A DNA stretch of 64,000 nt from Pelagibius sp. CAU 1746 (GTDB lineage: Bacteria > Pseudomonadota > Alphaproteobacteria > Kiloniellales > Kiloniellaceae): positions 3,496,279-3,560,278 of the forward strand of contig NZ_JBDOQT010000001.1 of NCBI RefSeq assembly GCF_039839785.1, in the 5' to 3' direction. Within the stretch, counting starts at the first letter, position 1. The number at the start of each line of letters is the position of its first letter. The translations under genes were made by a program, and so were the position numbers. The notes under the pieces are model-generated. The model worked only from the letters and a program-made list of their open reading frames with translations. It did no database searches and had not been told where the DNA came from. Below, piece after piece: positions 18,839 to 27,322 of this stretch.

Positions 18839-19608
18839 AATTACGGTGACAGTGCATTTAATTGACGAAACCAGACTTTGGCCTTAGCCTCTTCCCATGG
18901 CTCGTCTGGCCCGCGTGGTGATCCCCAACCTGCCCCACCACGTCACACAACGTGGCAACGGCCGGGCGCAGACCTTTTTCAGCGACGACGATTACCGCCT
19001 TTATCTCGACCTGCTGCGCAAGCATTGCACGGAGGCCGAAGTGAGCATTTGGGCCTGGGTGCTCATGCCGAACCACGTGCATCTGATCTTAACGCCGCAG
19101 GATGCGGACGGCATCCGGCGGGCGCTCTCGAAGGTGCATCGCGCCTATGCCGGGCACGTTCACGCGCGGCTGCAAAAGACCGGCCACTTTTGGCAAGGAA
19201 GGTTCGGCTGTGTGCCGATGGATGAAGCTCATCTTGAGGCCGCCTTGCGCTATGTAGCGCTCAATCCGGTGCGGGCCCGCCTCGCGAAGCGGGCGGTGGA
19301 TTGGCAATGGTCGAGCGTGCACGATCAGCTCTCGCGCAAGCGAAGCGGCACGCTCACCGACACCGCGCCGGTGCGGGAGCGCTATCCCAATTTTGCCGCT
19401 TTGATCGAGGCGGGCGAGGATGAGGACTTGTCAATGGCCCTGCGCCGGGCGGAGTCCATCGGCCGCCCTCTGGGCAATGCGGCATTTGTGGAGACGCTCG
19501 AGCGCCAAACCGGCCGCACCCTACAACCCGCCAAGCGCGGGCCGAAACCGCAACAGGCACAGAAGCTGGAAAGGTGAGTTCATCAATTAACTGCACTGTC
19601 ACCGTAAT
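18839..19608 (+). mobile_element. Second intact RAYT element
   Basis: ATTACGGTGACAGTGCA at 18840-18856 and its exact reverse complement at 19592-19608 bound a ~770-bp unit with one RAYT gene. The right end abuts the broken toxin tail at 19609. It is nearly identical to the element at 9741, so one is a recent copy of the other. Confidence 0.87.
18897..19577 (+). CDS. REP-associated tyrosine transposase (RAYT), second intact copy
   Basis: A 226-aa copy differing from 9799 at only a few residues (for example MAR versus MSR at the start). It keeps the HVHLIL HUH pair and the downstream ALRYVALNPV and WSSVHDQL segments. Start ATG 18897. It probably nicks and joins its own palindromic ends as single-stranded DNA. 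Being full length with perfect ends, it is a candidate active driver of the rearrangements in this region. Confidence 0.9.
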   Translation: MARLARVVIPNLPHHVTQRGNGRAQTFFSDDDYRLYLDLLRKHCTEAEVSIWAWVLMPNHVHLILTPQDADGIRRALSKVHRAYAGHVHARLQKTGHFWQGRFGCVPMDEAHLEAALRYVALNPVRARLAKRAVDWQWSSVHDQLSRKRSGTLTDTAPVRERYPNFAALIEAGEDEDLSMALRRAESIGRPLGNAAFVETLERQTGRTLQPAKRGPKPQQAQKLER

Positions 19609-19892
19609 GAACAAAGACCGGCGGTATCCCCTCAAGTTTCACGGGAGTGACTGTGCGCCTGGATCTTCGGCCAGGCACTATGGCTAGGCTCGAAGCAATA
19701 GGGGTTCGGAGCGCCGGCTCCTTAGTAGAGAGTAAGTATCCTGCGATGCAGCGTCTTGCAAAGGGCATGAACTGGACGAAAACGAACGCGTACTTCAAAC
19801 AGGAGCGAGGCTTCGTGAACATTGGCTTGGGTCGAGGACCAGCAATGGATATAGTGAATGATGGCTTGACAGGGTTTTCCGAGATACCGTGA
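19609..19892 (+). pseudogene. C-terminal remnant of a polymorphic toxin, cut by RAYT
   Basis: Open frame of 94 codons with no start of its own after the RAYT right end. It contains VRLDLRPGTMARLEAIGVR, NAYFKQE and VNIGLGRG, a pattern I associate with C-terminal toxin domains of RHS and CDI proteins; the exact family is not certain. TGA 19890 overlaps the immunity start. The upstream core is missing, so the toxin cannot be made. Confidence 0.6.
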
Positions 19893-20401
19893 TGAAGAGC
19901 GAGCATTTTGAGGCGTTAATAAACTTCATCTCTGAAGAAATCAATTTCGAGGAGTTTCTCGATAGATACCCTGTAGATCCGCGGAAAGATGAAGACCACG
20001 TCTATGATCTTTTAAGAAGCGGAATAGAAAAGAGAGATAGCGATGAGGTGGAGGCAGCGTTGATAGTCGGGCATCGCTTTGACAAATTCACGTCGAACTG
20101 CGTGCCATTGCTCAACGAACTCATTACAGCAGATTGGCATATCAGCCATGAAGACATTGCCGAAGCACTCCGAGTTCTAAGGGACCCTCGGAGCACCGAC
20201 GCCCTTTATGAAGCGGCTCTATTGCAGTTCGATTATATGGGCGGCGATGAGAATGCCCTCGGAAAGAAGTGTTGTTGGGCACTCGGCGCTATCGACACTG
20301 CCGATGCGGAGGAAAAACTGTACAGACTAGCGCACAGTGTCAACATAGCTATTGCTGAGGCAGCTCGATACGAACTTGGCCGCAAAGGATCGTCCACTTA
20401 G
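19892..20401 (+). CDS. Orphan immunity protein, helical-repeat-like
   Basis: A 169-aa acidic, all-helical protein, ATG 19892 (GTG 19889 in frame), start overlapping the toxin stop as TGATG. Its segments ALRVLRDPRSTDALYEAAL and AIAEAARYELGRKG resemble HEAT-like immunity proteins. No signal peptide or TM segment, so it would act in the cytoplasm on a cytoplasmic toxin. Its toxin partner is truncated, as at 10591. Confidence 0.6.
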   Translation: MKSEHFEALINFISEEINFEEFLDRYPVDPRKDEDHVYDLLRSGIEKRDSDEVEAALIVGHRFDKFTSNCVPLLNELITADWHISHEDIAEALRVLRDPRSTDALYEAALLQFDYMGGDENALGKKCCWALGAIDTADAEEKLYRLAHSVNIAIAEAARYELGRKGSST

Positions 20402-20620
20402 AGCATAACAGGCTCGAAAACTTGCTTTCCATATGCATTGTTGAATTGATCTCGGAAGGAGTACCTTCGTGTTCTGAGAGTTCAATTTCTCTATTCATTT
20501 GCGCAATGGAGGGAGTCATCTAGCTTAGCGTGATTCCTGAGCGCAACTGCCGAACACAACAATCATCGCGAGCTTCGTTTGTCATGGGTTCTGGCAACTT
20601 ACGTGAAAGTTGCCGTTGCT

Positions 20621-20675
20621 TTTTTTGCCCCCTTCATCGGCTCCTTCCTGGGCACGCTGATCCTGCGGCTGCCGC
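20621..20675 (+). pseudogene. Tiny prepilin peptidase remnant
   Basis: About 55 bp encode APFIGSFLGTLILRLP as in gspO and are interrupted by a RAYT left end at 20676. The 20402-20620 stretch before it shows no gene. This is the trace of a third copy of the gspO 5' region. Confidence 0.75.
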
Positions 20676-21098
20676 AATTACGGTGACAGTGCACTTAATT
20701 GACGAAACCAGACTTTGGCCTTAGCCTCTTCCCATGGTTCGCCTGGCGCGCGTGGTGATCCCCAACCTGCCCCACCACGTCACGCAACGTGGCAATGGCC
20801 GGGCGCAGACTTTCTTCAGCGACGACGACTACCGGCTCTATCTCGACCTGCTGCGCAAACATTGCACGGAGGCCGAAGTGAGCATTTGGGCTTGGGTGCT
20901 CATGCCGAACCACGTGCATCTGATCTTAACGCCGCGGGATGCGGACGGCATCCGGCGGGCGCTCTCGAAGGTGCATCGCGCCTATGCCGGGCACGTTCAT
21001 GCGCGGACGCAAAAGACTGGCCACTTCTGGCCTGATCGCTTTTAACTGGGGCGGTTCGGCTGTGTGCCGATGGATGAAACCCATCTTGTCGCCGCCCC
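20676..21098 (+). pseudogene. RAYT copy disabled by a short replacement (copy 2)
   Basis: Left end at 20677, ATG 20734, 103 codons ending GHFWPDRF, then the same ~20-bp replacement and stop as at 14715. The segment 20677-21270 is almost identical to 14715-15308. Here it has inserted in a gspO remnant. Confidence 0.85.
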
Positions 21099-21141
21099 AC
21101 CAGACGAAGTAGATCTGCAAGCCTCAAACGAAACCATCACC

Positions 21142-21432
21142 CTAAAGCAACGAGGCAATGTCGCGGTGCCAGTGGACCACTCTGATGACTTGGATCGGAG
21201 AAGCGGGCCGATAAATCGCGGCGTAAGAAGTTTGCCTCACCGGCCAAAACAGCACCGGCCGATCCGTCAGGTCCGCCCGCTCGTGACCCAAACCCGGGTT
21301 GCCGGCCAGAAGGTCGAACGCCGCGTAAAGCCGATCCTCAACCAGTTCGGCGGTTTCGGGGTTCTCCAGCCAAAGAGCGGTGACGATCTCTTCGATATCG
21401 GCCTGGGCAACAAGCGTCAGTGAATAAGACAT
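21142..21432 (-). CDS. parE: ParE/RelE-family toxin
   Basis: A 96-aa RelE/ParE-superfamily toxin. The start ATG 21432 overlaps the stop of the antitoxin (TGATG). Features: YSLTLVAQADIEEIVTALW N-terminal helix pair, the NPGLGHERADL turn, and the VIRVVHWHRDI C-terminal strand. ParE members poison gyrase, RelE members cleave mRNA; the sequence does not decide here. Co-transcribed leftward with the antitoxin. A 3' fragment of a duplicate lies at 15180. It reads against gspO and against the neighbouring second pair. Confidence 0.8.
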   Translation of the reverse strand: MSYSLTLVAQADIEEIVTALWLENPETAELVEDRLYAAFDLLAGNPGLGHERADLTDRPVLFWPVRQTSYAAIYRPASPIQVIRVVHWHRDIASLL

Positions 21433-21695
21433 CACCCTTGCCGGGTGAGCTTGGCCCGCGCCGCCCGCGTGCGGCGGCGCGACTCCTCGCCGCTGATGAC
21501 CTCGCCCCGCTCGGCCTGCACCAAGCCCTCGTCGATCTTTCGGTTGAGATCGACCAGAGCCTGCCGTTGGGCTTCGTCGAAGCGGTCCAGCAGGCGCAGA
21601 GCTTCCCGGATGACCTCGCTGGCCGAGGTGTAGCGCCCGGACTTCACCCGGTCTTCGATCAGTTTCTCAAGCTCCGGGGTCAGGGAGACATTCAT
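21432..21695 (-). CDS. parD: ParD-family antitoxin
   Basis: An 87-aa antitoxin from ATG 21695. The N-terminal MNVSLTPELEKLIEDRVKSG and SASEVIREALRLLD form the ribbon-helix-helix DNA-binding domain of ParD/CopG antitoxins. The charged C-terminus (EESRRRTRAARAK) would bind the toxin. First gene of a two-gene operon with the toxin at 21142. A hairpin-like palindrome at 21731-21747 upstream is the likely autorepression site. Confidence 0.85.
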   Translation of the reverse strand: MNVSLTPELEKLIEDRVKSGRYTSASEVIREALRLLDRFDEAQRQALVDLNRKIDEGLVQAERGEVISGEESRRRTRAARAKLTRQG

Positions 21696-21730
21696 GGCGG
21701 CCTCTAGCGGCTGGATGGCGATAACGAAGT

Positions 21731-21747
21731 ATAGCAATTCTTGCTAT
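21731..21747. promoter_or_regulatory. Probable ParD operator (minus-strand pair)
   Basis: ATAGCAA-TTC-TTGCTAT, a perfect 7-bp inverted repeat 36 bp before the ParD start, placed as expected for ribbon-helix-helix autorepression. Confidence 0.55.
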
Positions 21748-21779
21748 CCTTCTCAACGACTGCCAGACTTGAAGGTTGA

Positions 21780-21802
21780 TTGGTAGTATATTATACTACC
21801 AA
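21780..21802. promoter_or_regulatory. Probable operator of the plus-strand ParD/E pair
   Basis: TTGGTAGTATA-T-TATACTACCAA, a perfect 11-bp inverted repeat with one central base, 32 bp before the second antitoxin start. It contains TATA-like promoter sequence, so binding would block transcription. It is distinct in sequence from the operator at 21731. Confidence 0.7.
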
Positions 21803-21833
21803 GTATGAAATTTGGCTTCCGCGGGAGCGCAAC

Positions 21834-22103
21834 ATGGCCATCGTCAAAAAAAGCATTTCGGTCACGGACCAGCAGAACGACTGGATCAAAGCCCAGATCG
21901 AGTCCGGGCGCTACGGCAACGAGAGCGAGGTTGTGCGCGACCTCATCCGTGAACGCCAACTGCGCGAACTGGATACCCCGGCCGCGATCAAGGCGATCCG
22001 GGCCAAGCTTCTGGAGGCGGAAGACAGCGGCTTCACCAAGCAGTCCGCCGAGGAAATCCTTGCCGAGATCAAGGCCGAGCTAAGGCAAGATGGCGGGCTA
22101 TAA
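21834..22103 (+). CDS. parD: ParD-family antitoxin (second pair)
   Basis: An 89-aa antitoxin from ATG 21834 with GGGAG upstream. SISVTDQQNDWIKAQIESG and NESEVVRDLIRERQ form the ribbon-helix-helix. The C-terminal half (KQSAEEILAEIKAEL) is the toxin-binding helix region. It overlaps the toxin gene by 14 bp and is controlled, by inference, by the palindrome at 21780. Different in sequence from the leftward pair only 85 bp away. Confidence 0.87.
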   Translation: MAIVKKSISVTDQQNDWIKAQIESGRYGNESEVVRDLIRERQLRELDTPAAIKAIRAKLLEAEDSGFTKQSAEEILAEIKAELRQDGGL

Positions 22104-22377
22104 GCTCAGCCAGGCAGCCAAGAGCGACCTGCGAGAAATCTACAGATACGGGCTTCTGGAGTACGGCGAGACGCAGGCCGACCGCTATTTCGCCGACTTC
22201 TTCGCGCGTTTCGAACAGATCGCCGAGACCCCCTTGCTGTATCCCGCCGTCGACCATATCCGCGAGGGCTACAGACGCGGTGTCTGCGGCGTGCATTCGA
22301 TCTATTATCGCATCGACAACGACACGGTAGAAATCATGAGGCTTCTGGGCAGGCAGGACACAACCGAGGCCTTTTAA
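22090..22377 (+). CDS. parE: ParE-family toxin (second pair)
   Basis: A 95-aa RelE/ParE toxin. YKLSQAAKSDLREIYRYGLLEYG, LYPAVDHIREGYRRGVCGVHSIYY and EIMRLLGRQD are the typical ParE helix, loop and C-terminal strand. It overlaps its antitoxin. It lies 54 bp upstream of gspO, so read-through from the TA operon might contribute to T2SS expression. Confidence 0.87.
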   Translation: MAGYKLSQAAKSDLREIYRYGLLEYGETQADRYFADFFARFEQIAETPLLYPAVDHIREGYRRGVCGVHSIYYRIDNDTVEIMRLLGRQDTTEAF

Positions 22378-22431
22378 CTCCCACACAGACGGCACCGCCG
22401 ACGTTTCAAAAATCCCTCAAGGCGCCCAGGT

Positions 22432-23217
22432 TTGGCTTGGTATTTACATACGGCGGTTCTCCTGTTTGCCCCCTTCATCGGCTCCTTCCTCGGCACGCTG
22501 GTCCTGCGCCTGCCGGAGGGACGGGCGGTGGTCTTCGACCGCTCGCGCTGTGAGGCCTGCGGGCAGGTGCTGGGCGCGATCGATCAGGTTCCCGTCTTCT
22601 CCTGGCTGGCCTTCAAAGGCCGCTGCCGGCATTGCGGCGCGAAGCTCGGCGCCTTCTACCCGCTGATCGAACTGGCGGCACTGGGCGTCGCGGTCTGGGC
22701 GGTGCTCACGGTGCCCGCGCCCCTCGTCTGGCCGACGGCGGCGCTGGGCTGGGCGCTGCTGGTGCTGGCGGTCATCGACGCCAGGCACTTCTACCTGCCC
22801 GACGTGCTGACCCTGCCGCTGATCCCGGCGGGGCTGGCGGTCGCCTGGTGGCTCGATCCAGCCGGCTTGCTGGGCGGGCAGATCCTCCACCACGCCCTGG
22901 GCGCGGCCCTCGGCTTCCTCGGCTTCGCGGGGCTGGCCTGGGCCTACCAGCGCCTGCGCGGGCGCGAGGGCCTGGGCCTGGGCGACGCCAAGCTGCTGGC
23001 CGCCGCTGGCGCCTGGGTCTCCTGGACGGGGCTCGGCTCCGTCCTGCTCTGGGCGGCGCCTATCGCCCTGGTGGTATCGCTTGCCGCCGGACTTATACAG
23101 GGTACACTATCCGATAAGTTGGCCGGCCGGACGGCCCTGCCCTTCGGACCCTTCCTGGCGCTGGGCCTCTGGCTCACCTGGCTCTACGGCCCGATCCGCC
23201 TCGGCTGGCCTCTATAA
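22432..23217 (+). CDS. gspO: Type II secretion prepilin peptidase
   Basis: A 261-aa membrane aspartic peptidase that cleaves and N-methylates the pseudopilins GspG-K. The N-terminal part has two zinc-binding CxxC pairs (RCEACGQ, RCRHCG). The catalytic aspartates are in LAVIDARHFYLPD and GLGLGDAKLL, both present, unlike in the three fragments upstream. Several TM helices are visible. The start is TTG 22432, since no in-frame ATG or GTG precedes APFIGSFLG; the first ~12 codons are unlike those of the fragments, as if the 5' end had been swapped. It is the first gene of the T2SS operon, 57 bp before gspE. Confidence 0.93.
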   Translation: MAWYLHTAVLLFAPFIGSFLGTLVLRLPEGRAVVFDRSRCEACGQVLGAIDQVPVFSWLAFKGRCRHCGAKLGAFYPLIELAALGVAVWAVLTVPAPLVWPTAALGWALLVLAVIDARHFYLPDVLTLPLIPAGLAVAWWLDPAGLLGGQILHHALGAALGFLGFAGLAWAYQRLRGREGLGLGDAKLLAAAGAWVSWTGLGSVLLWAAPIALVVSLAAGLIQGTLSDKLAGRTALPFGPFLALGLWLTWLYGPIRLGWPL

Positions 23218-23273
23218 ATCAAGCCTTTCCAGCAGCTTAACGGGAAAGGCGGTGGTCACAGGGGACCGTTCCC

Positions 23274-25139
23274 ATGGGGGAACCCAGGGCACTGACGCAG
23301 CCCAGCCAGGGATTGGGCGACGGGTTGCAGGAGGAAAGCGCCGTAAGCCTTTCACGCGAAAGGGCTTCGGGGCCGCTTGCCCCTGCCGCCGCCGCGGCTG
23401 CAACCGAGGATGTACCCCCGAACAGCGGCCCGAAGATCGCTGAAAAGCAGCCGCGCAACGTGGGCGACCTGCTGCTGGCGCGCGGCAAGCTGGAGCCCGC
23501 CGCCCTGGCTCGCGCCGAGCGGGCCCAGGCGGAAACCGGCGAGCGCCTGGACCGGGTGCTGACCCGCCTGGGCCTGGTCGGCGAGCGCGACATGGCCGAG
23601 GCCCTGGCGGCGCTGCTCGGCCTGCCGCTCACGGCCCGCGATGACTACCCCGCCCTGCCGCTGGCCGAGGAGACCCTGGCGGCCAAGTTCCTGAAGGACA
23701 GCCAGGTGCTGCCCATCGCCCTGGAAGAAGACGGCAAGGAGAGGGGCGTCACCCTGGCCATGGCCGACCCGCTGGACGATTTCGCGGCGGAGGCGGTGGG
23801 GCTGCGGCTCGGCCTGCCGGTCGCCCGCGCCGTGGCCACGGTGGCGGAGCTGGAGGACGCGCTGGAGCGGCTCTACGGCGGCGGCCGGGGCTCGCTGGAG
23901 CAGATCGCCGCGACAGCCGAGACGGCAGAAGAAGAAGGCACCGAGGCCGACGTGGCCCGCCTGCGAGACCAGGCCAGCGAGGCGCCGGTCATCCGCATCG
24001 TCAACCTGCTGATCGCCAAGGCGGTGGAGGCCCGCGCCTCCGACATCCACATCGAGCCCTTCGAGGCCTCGCTGCGGGTGCGCACCCGCGTCGACGGGGT
24101 GCTGCGCGAGGTGGAGGCGCCGCCGGCGCGGCTGCGCGCCGCCGTGATCTCCCGCATCAAGATCATGGCCAAGCTGAACATCGCCGAGCACCGCCTGCCC
24201 CAGGACGGGCGCCTCAAGATCGTGGTGCGCGGCAAGGAGATCGACCTGCGCGTCTCCACCCTGCCCTCCCTGCACGGCGAGGGCGCGGTGCTGCGCATCC
24301 TCGACCGCCAGGGCGTGGTGCTGGACTTCGACGCCCTGGGCTTCGACGCCGAGACCAAGGCGACCCTGCGCGCCCTGCTGCAGAAGCCCAACGGCATCCT
24401 GCTGGTCACCGGCCCGACCGGCAGCGGCAAGACCACCACGCTCTACACCGCCCTGAAGGAGCTGAACGCGCCGGAGAAGAAGATCCTCACCGTCGAGGAC
24501 CCGGTGGAGTATCAGCTGGACGGCGTGAACCAGATCCAAGTGCGCCCCAAGATCGGCCTGACCTTCGCCCATGTCCTGCGCGCCATCCTGCGCCAGGACC
24601 CGGACATCGTCATGATCGGCGAAATCCGCGACCTGGAGACGGCGCAGATCGCCGTGCAGGCGGCGCTGACCGGCCACCTTGTGCTGGCCACGGTGCACAC
24701 CAATACGGCGGCCGCCACCATCACCCGCCTGCTCGACATGGGGGTCGAGGACTACCTGCTGACCTCCACCCTGGTCGGCATCCTGGCCCAGCGCCTGGTG
24801 CGCCGCCTCTGCCCGCACTGCCGCGAGGCGCATGACGCTTTGCCGGAACTCGCGCAACAGATCGATCCTTCCGGCGCGCCGGTGACGCTCTACCAGCCCC
24901 AGGGCTGCCCCCAGTGCAACGGCAGCGGCTACCACGGCCGCGCCGGTATCCTGGAAATCCTGCCCATGGGCGACGAGATCCGCCGCCTGGTGCTGCGCCA
25001 CGCGGAATCGCGCGAGCTGCACAAGGCCGCGGTGGCCGGCGGCATGCGCTCCATGTACCAGGACGGCCTCGCCAAGGCGCGCGCCGGCGTGACGTCGTTC
25101 GAGGAGGTGGCGCGCGTCACCTCCCTGGCGGGGGACTAG
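23274..25139 (+). CDS. gspE: T2SS assembly ATPase GspE
   Basis: A 621-aa cytoplasmic hexameric ATPase that powers pseudopilus assembly. Features: an N-terminal GspE-N domain (VGDLLLARGKLEPAAL region, ~65-200), Walker A GPTGSGKTTTL at ~380, the Asp box DPDIVMIGEIRD at ~443, a HLVLATVHTN His box, and the tetracysteine zinc motif CPHC...CPQC near 520-550. Start ATG 23274 is 57 bp after gspO. The first ~60 residues before the GspE-N domain are low-complexity and could reflect a downstream start. Confidence 0.95.
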   Translation: MGEPRALTQPSQGLGDGLQEESAVSLSRERASGPLAPAAAAAATEDVPPNSGPKIAEKQPRNVGDLLLARGKLEPAALARAERAQAETGERLDRVLTRLGLVGERDMAEALAALLGLPLTARDDYPALPLAEETLAAKFLKDSQVLPIALEEDGKERGVTLAMADPLDDFAAEAVGLRLGLPVARAVATVAELEDALERLYGGGRGSLEQIAATAETAEEEGTEADVARLRDQASEAPVIRIVNLLIAKAVEARASDIHIEPFEASLRVRTRVDGVLREVEAPPARLRAAVISRIKIMAKLNIAEHRLPQDGRLKIVVRGKEIDLRVSTLPSLHGEGAVLRILDRQGVVLDFDALGFDAETKATLRALLQKPNGILLVTGPTGSGKTTTLYTALKELNAPEKKILTVEDPVEYQLDGVNQIQVRPKIGLTFAHVLRAILRQDPDIVMIGEIRDLETAQIAVQAALTGHLVLATVHTNTAAATITRLLDMGVEDYLLTSTLVGILAQRLVRRLCPHCREAHDALPELAQQIDPSGAPVTLYQPQGCPQCNGSGYHGRAGILEILPMGDEIRRLVLRHAESRELHKAAVAGGMRSMYQDGLAKARAGVTSFEEVARVTSLAGD

Positions 25140-25149
25140 GAGCCGCGTT

Positions 25150-26370
25150 ATGGCGAACTTCCGCTACAAGTCCGTCACCGGCGAGGGCGAGGTGGTCGAG
25201 GGCCGCCTGGAGGCCAGCGACCAGGGCGCGGCGGTGGCCCGCCTGCACCAGATGGGCCACCTGCCGGTCCGCGTCGAGGCGGCGGGCGGCGGCCGGCTGC
25301 TGGAGGCCCTCAACCGCGACATCCTGCCGGCGCGCCCGGCCGAAGGCGCGGAGCTGGTGACCCTGACCCGCAAGCTGGCGACCCTGCTGCGCGCCGAACT
25401 GCCGCTCGACCGGGCGCTGGAACTCTTGAGCGGCCTCACCGAACGCAAAGCAACCAAGGCCATGGTCGAGCGCCTGCTGGCGGCCCTGCGCGGCGGCAGC
25501 AGCCTGGCCGACGCTTTGGACAAGGAAGGCAAGACCTTCCCGACCTACTACCGCGCCATGGTGCGCGCCGGCGAGATCGGCGCCAGCCTGGACACGGTGC
25601 TGGAGCGTCTGGCCGACTTCCTGGAACGCGCGCAGGAGACCAAGGGCAAGCTGCGCTCCGCCCTTATCTACCCGATCTTCCTGCTGGTGACCGCCGGGGC
25701 TTCCCTGGCCATCCTGCTGACCTTCGTCATCCCCGCCTTCCAACCGATGTTCGAGGACGCCGGCACCGAGCTGCCCCTGGTCACGCAGATCGTCATCGGT
25801 TTCGGCGCGGTCGTGCGCCAGGCCTGGTGGATCATCCTGCTGGCCCTGGCCGTCGCAGTGGTGAGCCTGCAGGCCCACCTCGGCACGCCGGCCGGACGCC
25901 TCTGGTGGCACCGCCAGGTGCTGCGCCTGCCGGTGATCGGCGCGCTCTGGGTGAAGAACGACGTGGCGCGCTTTGCCCGCACCCTCGCTACCTTGCTCGC
26001 CAACGGCGTGCCGCTGCTGAACGCGCTGGAACTGGTGCGCGAGGTGATGAGCAACGCCGCCCTTTCCGCCGGGGTGACGGCGGTGCAGCCGGACGTGAAG
26101 GCCGGGCGCGGCCTCGCCGCGCCGCTGTCGGAAAACCCGCTCTTTCCGCCGCTGCTGGTGCAGCTGCTGCGCGTCGGCGAGGAAAGCGGCCGCCTGGAGG
26201 ACATGCTGGCCAAGCTCGCCGAGATCTACGACCAGGAAAGCGAGGAGACGATGCGCCGCCTGCTGGCCCTGCTGGTGCCGGTGCTGACCCTCGGCCTCGG
26301 CGCGCTCATCGCCTTCATCGTCTCCTCCATTCTCTTTGCCCTCTTCTCCGTCAACGAACTGGTGCTCTGA
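25150..26370 (+). CDS. gspF: T2SS inner-membrane platform protein GspF
   Basis: A 406-aa polytopic protein that connects GspE to the pseudopilus. Two GspF domains flank the TM helices: residues ~60-180 (LVTLTRKLATLLRAELPL) and ~260-380 (VARFARTLATLLANGVPL). TM segments include SALIYPIFLLVTAGASLAI and the C-terminal VPVLTLGLGALIAFIV. Start ATG 25150, 10 bp after gspE, with GGAG upstream. It abuts gspG directly. Confidence 0.95.
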   Translation: MANFRYKSVTGEGEVVEGRLEASDQGAAVARLHQMGHLPVRVEAAGGGRLLEALNRDILPARPAEGAELVTLTRKLATLLRAELPLDRALELLSGLTERKATKAMVERLLAALRGGSSLADALDKEGKTFPTYYRAMVRAGEIGASLDTVLERLADFLERAQETKGKLRSALIYPIFLLVTAGASLAILLTFVIPAFQPMFEDAGTELPLVTQIVIGFGAVVRQAWWIILLALAVAVVSLQAHLGTPAGRLWWHRQVLRLPVIGALWVKNDVARFARTLATLLANGVPLLNALELVREVMSNAALSAGVTAVQPDVKAGRGLAAPLSENPLFPPLLVQLLRVGEESGRLEDMLAKLAEIYDQESEETMRRLLALLVPVLTLGLGALIAFIVSSILFALFSVNELVL

Positions 26371-26841
26371 ATGCGTTTCGACAGACAAGACGTTCTCCTG
26401 CGCTATCGCCGCATCAAGGCCGCCCGGCGCCGCCGGCGGCAGGCCGGCATGACGCTGCTGGAACTGCTGGTGGTGATCACCGTGCTGGGGCTGCTCACCG
26501 CGGCGGTGGGCACGGTGGCGCTCAACTACCTGGGCCGTGCCAAGACGGAGACAACGCAGCTGCGCATCAATCAGCTGGAAGCGGGCCTCGACCTCTTCCG
26601 CCTGGACATGGGCCGTTACCCAACGGAGGCGGAGGGGCTTCGCGCGCTGATCGAGGCACCTGCCGATGCCGAGAAGTGGAACGGGCCTTACGTCAAGAAG
26701 GCGGAGGCCATCGACGATGCCTGGGGCACCCCCTTCCTCTATGCCAGCCCGGGCCAGCACGGCGAGGTGGACATCTATTCCCTGGGCGCAGACAAGGCCG
26801 ACGGCGGTGAAGACGAAGATCAAGACGTCACCAACTGGTAG
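26371..26841 (+). CDS. gspG: Major pseudopilin GspG
   Basis: A 156-aa major subunit of the T2SS pseudopilus. The prepilin leader ends RRRQAG before MTLLELLVVITV, giving Glu at mature position 5. The body has the GspG signature YPTEAEGLRALIEAP, WNGPYV and DAWGTPFLYASPGQHGEVDI, and the C-terminal GSLGADKADGG-like calcium region. Start ATG immediately after gspF stop. It overlaps the start of gspH. Confidence 0.95.
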   Translation: MRFDRQDVLLRYRRIKAARRRRRQAGMTLLELLVVITVLGLLTAAVGTVALNYLGRAKTETTQLRINQLEAGLDLFRLDMGRYPTEAEGLRALIEAPADAEKWNGPYVKKAEAIDDAWGTPFLYASPGQHGEVDIYSLGADKADGGEDEDQDVTNW

Positions 26842-27322
26842 CGCCGCACCCTGTCGCGCAGCCGCACTCCGGCGGGGGCGGCGACGCGGCGAAGGGGGCT
26901 ACACCCTGCTGGAGCTGCTCGTGGTGATCGCCATCGCCGGCCTGCTGACGGCTGCCTTCGCCACCAACATCTTCGCCGGCAAGGAGACGGTGGAGCTGCG
27001 CGCGGCGGCCCAGGATCTGACGGCGCTGCTGAAGCGCACGCGCGGCCAGGCCCTGGCGCAGAACCGCGAAGTGGCCGTCTTCGTCGACGTCGACGAGAAG
27101 GTCTACGGCGTCAAGGACGGCGCGGAGCAGCGCCCGCTGCCGCCGGAAGCGGAGATCCGTTTTCTCACCGCCGCCGAAGAGATCAGCCGGGAAAGCCGCG
27201 GCGCCATCCGCTTCTTTCCCGACGGCAGCGCCACCGGCGGCGGCATCCGCCTCAGCCAGGGCGCCCGCAGTTATCAGGTCAGCGTGCACTGGCTCACCGG
27301 GCAGGTGTCCCTTGCGCAATAA
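26807..27322 (+). CDS. gspH: Minor pseudopilin GspH
   Basis: A 171-aa minor pseudopilin. The most plausible start is GTG 26807, overlapping gspG by 35 bp; the frame is open further upstream, so this is a choice. The leader ends GEGG before YTLLELLVVIAIAGL, with Glu5 present. It has the typical GspH pattern of a second helix LLKRTRGQALAQNREVAVFVD and a short beta domain. Stop overlaps gspI. Confidence 0.9.
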   Translation: MKTKIKTSPTGSAAPCRAAALRRGRRRGEGGYTLLELLVVIAIAGLLTAAFATNIFAGKETVELRAAAQDLTALLKRTRGQALAQNREVAVFVDVDEKVYGVKDGAEQRPLPPEAEIRFLTAAEEISRESRGAIRFFPDGSATGGGIRLSQGARSYQVSVHWLTGQVSLAQ

